This document shows, piece after piece, positions 6,175-8,121 of a DNA stretch of 8,121 nt; position 1 is the first letter of the stretch; the number at the start of each line of letters is the position of its first letter. A program made the translations under genes and the position numbers. The stretch is from Desulfocapsa sp. (GTDB taxonomy: Bacteria; Desulfobacterota; Desulfobulbia; Desulfobulbales; Desulfocapsaceae). The DNA lies in the NCBI GenBank assembly GCA_030638765.1, contig DAOWDZ010000211.1, forward strand, positions 1-8,121. The letters run 5' to 3'. The notes beneath the pieces are model-generated. The model was not told where the DNA came from, did no database searches, and was given only the letters and a program-made list of their open reading frames with translations.

Positions 6175-8121
6175 TTATGCCTTATCAACTTTTAGCATCT
6201 TTTCAGCTACAAGCGCCATGAGTGCCGGAGCCAGAAAGAAGTCGCCAATCAATGCAAGTATGATAGCCATACCTGTCAACAGACCAAAGTTAAACACATT
6301 AACCATGGAGGCAAACAAAAAGATGAAAAAGCCGATTGAGAGAACGATGGACGTGGTCAGCATGGCGCGTCCTGCCGTATGAAGAGTATGCCCAACAGCG
6401 TCTCGGACATCACCACTTTCTGTATAATATCTTTTAAAATTATACATAAAATGAACGGTATCATCCACGGCAAGGCCAATGGCAACTGATGCGATCAACA
6501 TGGTAAACATATCGAGTGGAATCCCTACCCAGCCCATGATACCCATAACAATCAGGATTGGTCCCAGATTTGGGATCATCGCAATCACACCCATTTTAAA
6601 ATTCCCAAGCAGTATAATCATCATAAGAGTGATGACGACCAGTGCTATGCCATAACTTTGTGCCGCTGAATGTATGGTTGCATACAGGATGCGTGCAAAG
6701 AGTGACATGATCCCGGTTGTGGTAATTTTCACTTCTTTCCCGTCCTGGGCCACTCCTTCAAAGGCAGCACTGAAACGTTCTTCTATCTCTTTAATAAAAG
6801 GAACGTAGGCAAGGGAATCACGCCAGGGGACTTTAATGGTTATACGAGCCAGTTGGAAACGGCTGTCAATTACATCCTGAAGATCATCAGATCCTGAATT
6901 TTCAAAAAGTAAAAATTCCTGGGGAATAAGAGCGCCATTATCGGGAATTTTATACATCCCTGCTTTGTTTTCATTAAGAGCCCTGTGAATTTCTTTGAGG
7001 ATCATGGCAACGGAACTTACCTTCCCGACAAAGAGATCATTCTGTTTAAAACTCTCCAGATCAACAGTCAACTTATCCAGTGCCAGAAGTACGTCCCTAT
7101 CATAGAGGCCATTCTCTTTTCCTGTATCGAGCACAACTTCCAGAGCGACGCTCCCCTTAAGATTAGCATCAACTGTTTCTGTGGCTTCTTTTATCGGGAT
7201 ATCATCCGGCAACCAGCTAAGCAAATTATGAGAGAATTGAAGTTTAGCAATACCAATGGACATGATTATAATTCCGACAAGGGCAACACTTACAACCAAT
7301 TTGGGGCTGGTGGTTGTAAAATCTGCAGACCATTCTATAAAACGATCAAACAAGGTCACATTACTTTTTTCGCCCTTTTCCTTATTTTTCAATGGGAAAA
7401 TTGCCAGTAAGACAGGCAGCAGCACCAAGGTATAAAAAAGAGAAAATACAATACCTACCGCTGAGAAAATACCAAGATCAGCCACCGGCGCAATTTCTGC
7501 TGTGCCAAAGGAGGCTAGTCCTGCTGCTGTAGTCATTGATGTCATGACGATGGCAAGGCCAGAATGGCCATAGGCATGGATAATTGCCTCGTTTTTATTA
7601 CTCTCTTTTCTGAGATACTGATAGACAAGCGACAACACATGAACGCAGGCTCCAACGCCCACAGCAAGGAGAAAAGATGGTAAAATAATAGTCGTTGTCC
7701 TGAAAGGAATGCCAAATTTAGCCATAAGTCCAAGGGTCGACACAAGGGTGAAGATAACAACAATTAAGGGCATTATCGTACCTGAAATTCGTCTGAACAC
7801 GAAAAACAGACAGAGGCCAATGGCAAGGACAGCCATCTTGAGGAATTTTTTCATATCCTGCATCATCAGCATTCTAACAGAATCCGTTACCACAGGACTC
7901 CCCGCCAGACGAATATGGAAATCATCACTACTAAACTCTGCAACCACTTTCTTTGCAGCTACGACAAGTGCAGCATTTTCGTCATCTGTGAGATATTCTG
8001 GTGCAGTTTCAGGCTGGTCCTCAAAGGCAGAATCTGAAAATTCGTCATCAAACCCATCAAGGTCATCAGTTCCTGCTGATGCTGACGAATAAGTGTCACA
8101 TTTTAAAAGTATCGTTGTGAA
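6175..8121 (-). CDS. MMPL/RND-family inner-membrane transporter, 5' end cut by window
   Basis: The visible 648 residues are the C-terminal part of an MMPL-type RND transporter; the frame is open through 8121, so the GTG at 7947 is internal. First come the end of a periplasmic domain (FTTILLK at 1-7), an acidic stretch DDLDGFDDEFSD (19-30) and a helix (about 45-65). TM2-TM6 of the first half follow (about 92-245), including GVGACVH (155-161). TM7 is at about 276-293, a second periplasmic domain runs to about 485, and TM8-TM12 occupy about 490-638. TM10 contains AIGLAVDDTVHF (547-558), whose Asp553-Asp554 are a likely proton-relay pair. The equivalent first-half position has Ala-Cys instead of an acid. 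The likely role is proton-driven movement of a lipid-like substrate, working with the downstream LolA-like and barrel proteins. The class is certain; the substrate and direction are not known. Confidence 0.93.
   Translation of the reverse strand, partial: FTTILLKCDTYSSASAGTDDLDGFDDEFSDSAFEDQPETAPEYLTDDENAALVVAAKKVVAEFSSDDFHIRLAGSPVVTDSVRMLMMQDMKKFLKMAVLAIGLCLFFVFRRISGTIMPLIVVIFTLVSTLGLMAKFGIPFRTTTIILPSFLLAVGVGACVHVLSLVYQYLRKESNKNEAIIHAYGHSGLAIVMTSMTTAAGLASFGTAEIAPVADLGIFSAVGIVFSLFYTLVLLPVLLAIFPLKNKEKGEKSNVTLFDRFIEWSADFTTTSPKLVVSVALVGIIIMSIGIAKLQFSHNLLSWLPDDIPIKEATETVDANLKGSVALEVVLDTGKENGLYDRDVLLALDKLTVDLESFKQNDLFVGKVSSVAMILKEIHRALNENKAGMYKIPDNGALIPQEFLLFENSGSDDLQDVIDSRFQLARITIKVPWRDSLAYVPFIKEIEERFSAAFEGVAQDGKEVKITTTGIMSLFARILYATIHSAAQSYGIALVVITLMMIILLGNFKMGVIAMIPNLGPILIVMGIMGWVGIPLDMFTMLIASVAIGLAVDDTVHFMYNFKRYYTESGDVRDAVGHTLHTAGRAMLTTSIVLSIGFFIFLFASMVNVFNFGLLTGMAIILALIGDFFLAPALMALVAEKMLKVDKA

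Noticed and set aside
5328..6188. LolA-like gene beginning at TTG 6188
   Set aside because: This would overlap the MMPL stop and place 18 extra residues before a normal signal peptide; ATG 6134 has a strong AAAGGAGA site.
6985..7410. Plus-strand reading frame of 141 codons
   Set aside because: It lies wholly antisense to the MMPL transporter, whose protein is unmistakable; the plus-strand product has no recognisable domain or secretion signal and no convincing ribosome binding site.
6175..7947. MMPL gene beginning at GTG 7947
   Set aside because: The same frame stays open through base 8121 and encodes further periplasmic-domain sequence. A start at 7947 would lack TM1 and most of the first periplasmic domain.
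7709..8092. Plus-strand reading frame of 127 codons
   Set aside because: Antisense to the 5' visible part of the MMPL gene; its Ser/Arg-rich product follows from the complement of the acidic loop and membrane codons.

Overview
All recognisable genes in this window lie on the minus strand, so the region is read from right to left. Two RND-type inner-membrane transporters run off the two edges, and the genes between them are closely packed. A Gram-negative envelope is certain: there is a beta-barrel outer-membrane protein with a terminal Phe, a LolA-like periplasmic protein, and an RND adaptor/permease pair. The moderate, slightly AT-rich composition and the combination of MMPL transporter, LolA-like protein and DUF1302-like barrel recall Desulfobacterota (Desulfobulbales-like). 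That placement is an impression from gene style, not from a marker gene.

Right block (8121 down to 3885): three genes probably form one operon whose start is outside the window. They are a large MMPL/RND transporter (3' part only), a secreted LolA-like 'outer membrane lipoprotein-sorting' protein, and a DUF1302-like outer-membrane barrel. The gaps are about 40 bp and 9 bp. Together they supply an energised inner-membrane pump, a soluble periplasmic carrier and an outer-membrane component. This is the layout expected of a trans-envelope lipid or lipoprotein transfer route, but the substrate cannot be read from the sequence. The mature start of the barrel carries two copies of an acidic motif (LDD-I/L-LSGFDD), and a related acidic motif (DDLDGFDD) sits in a periplasmic loop of the MMPL protein.

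Middle (3884 to 3709): a 176-bp intergenic region separates the blocks. It holds a sigma70-like promoter (P1) and a 47-bp nested palindrome centred on 3764. The palindrome looks like a bidirectional terminator, but it also contains a second promoter (P2, perfect TTGACA) and an inner MarR-style operator.

Left block (3708 to 1): marR, an HlyD/AcrA-type periplasmic adaptor and an AcrB-type RND permease (5' two thirds visible) are joined by ATGA and TAATG overlaps. This is a standard MarR-controlled tripartite efflux operon. No TolC-type channel gene is visible, so the channel is either beyond the left edge or encoded elsewhere.

No tRNA, rRNA, CRISPR array, insertion sequence or attachment site was seen. 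The substantial plus-strand reading frames are all antisense to clearly real genes.
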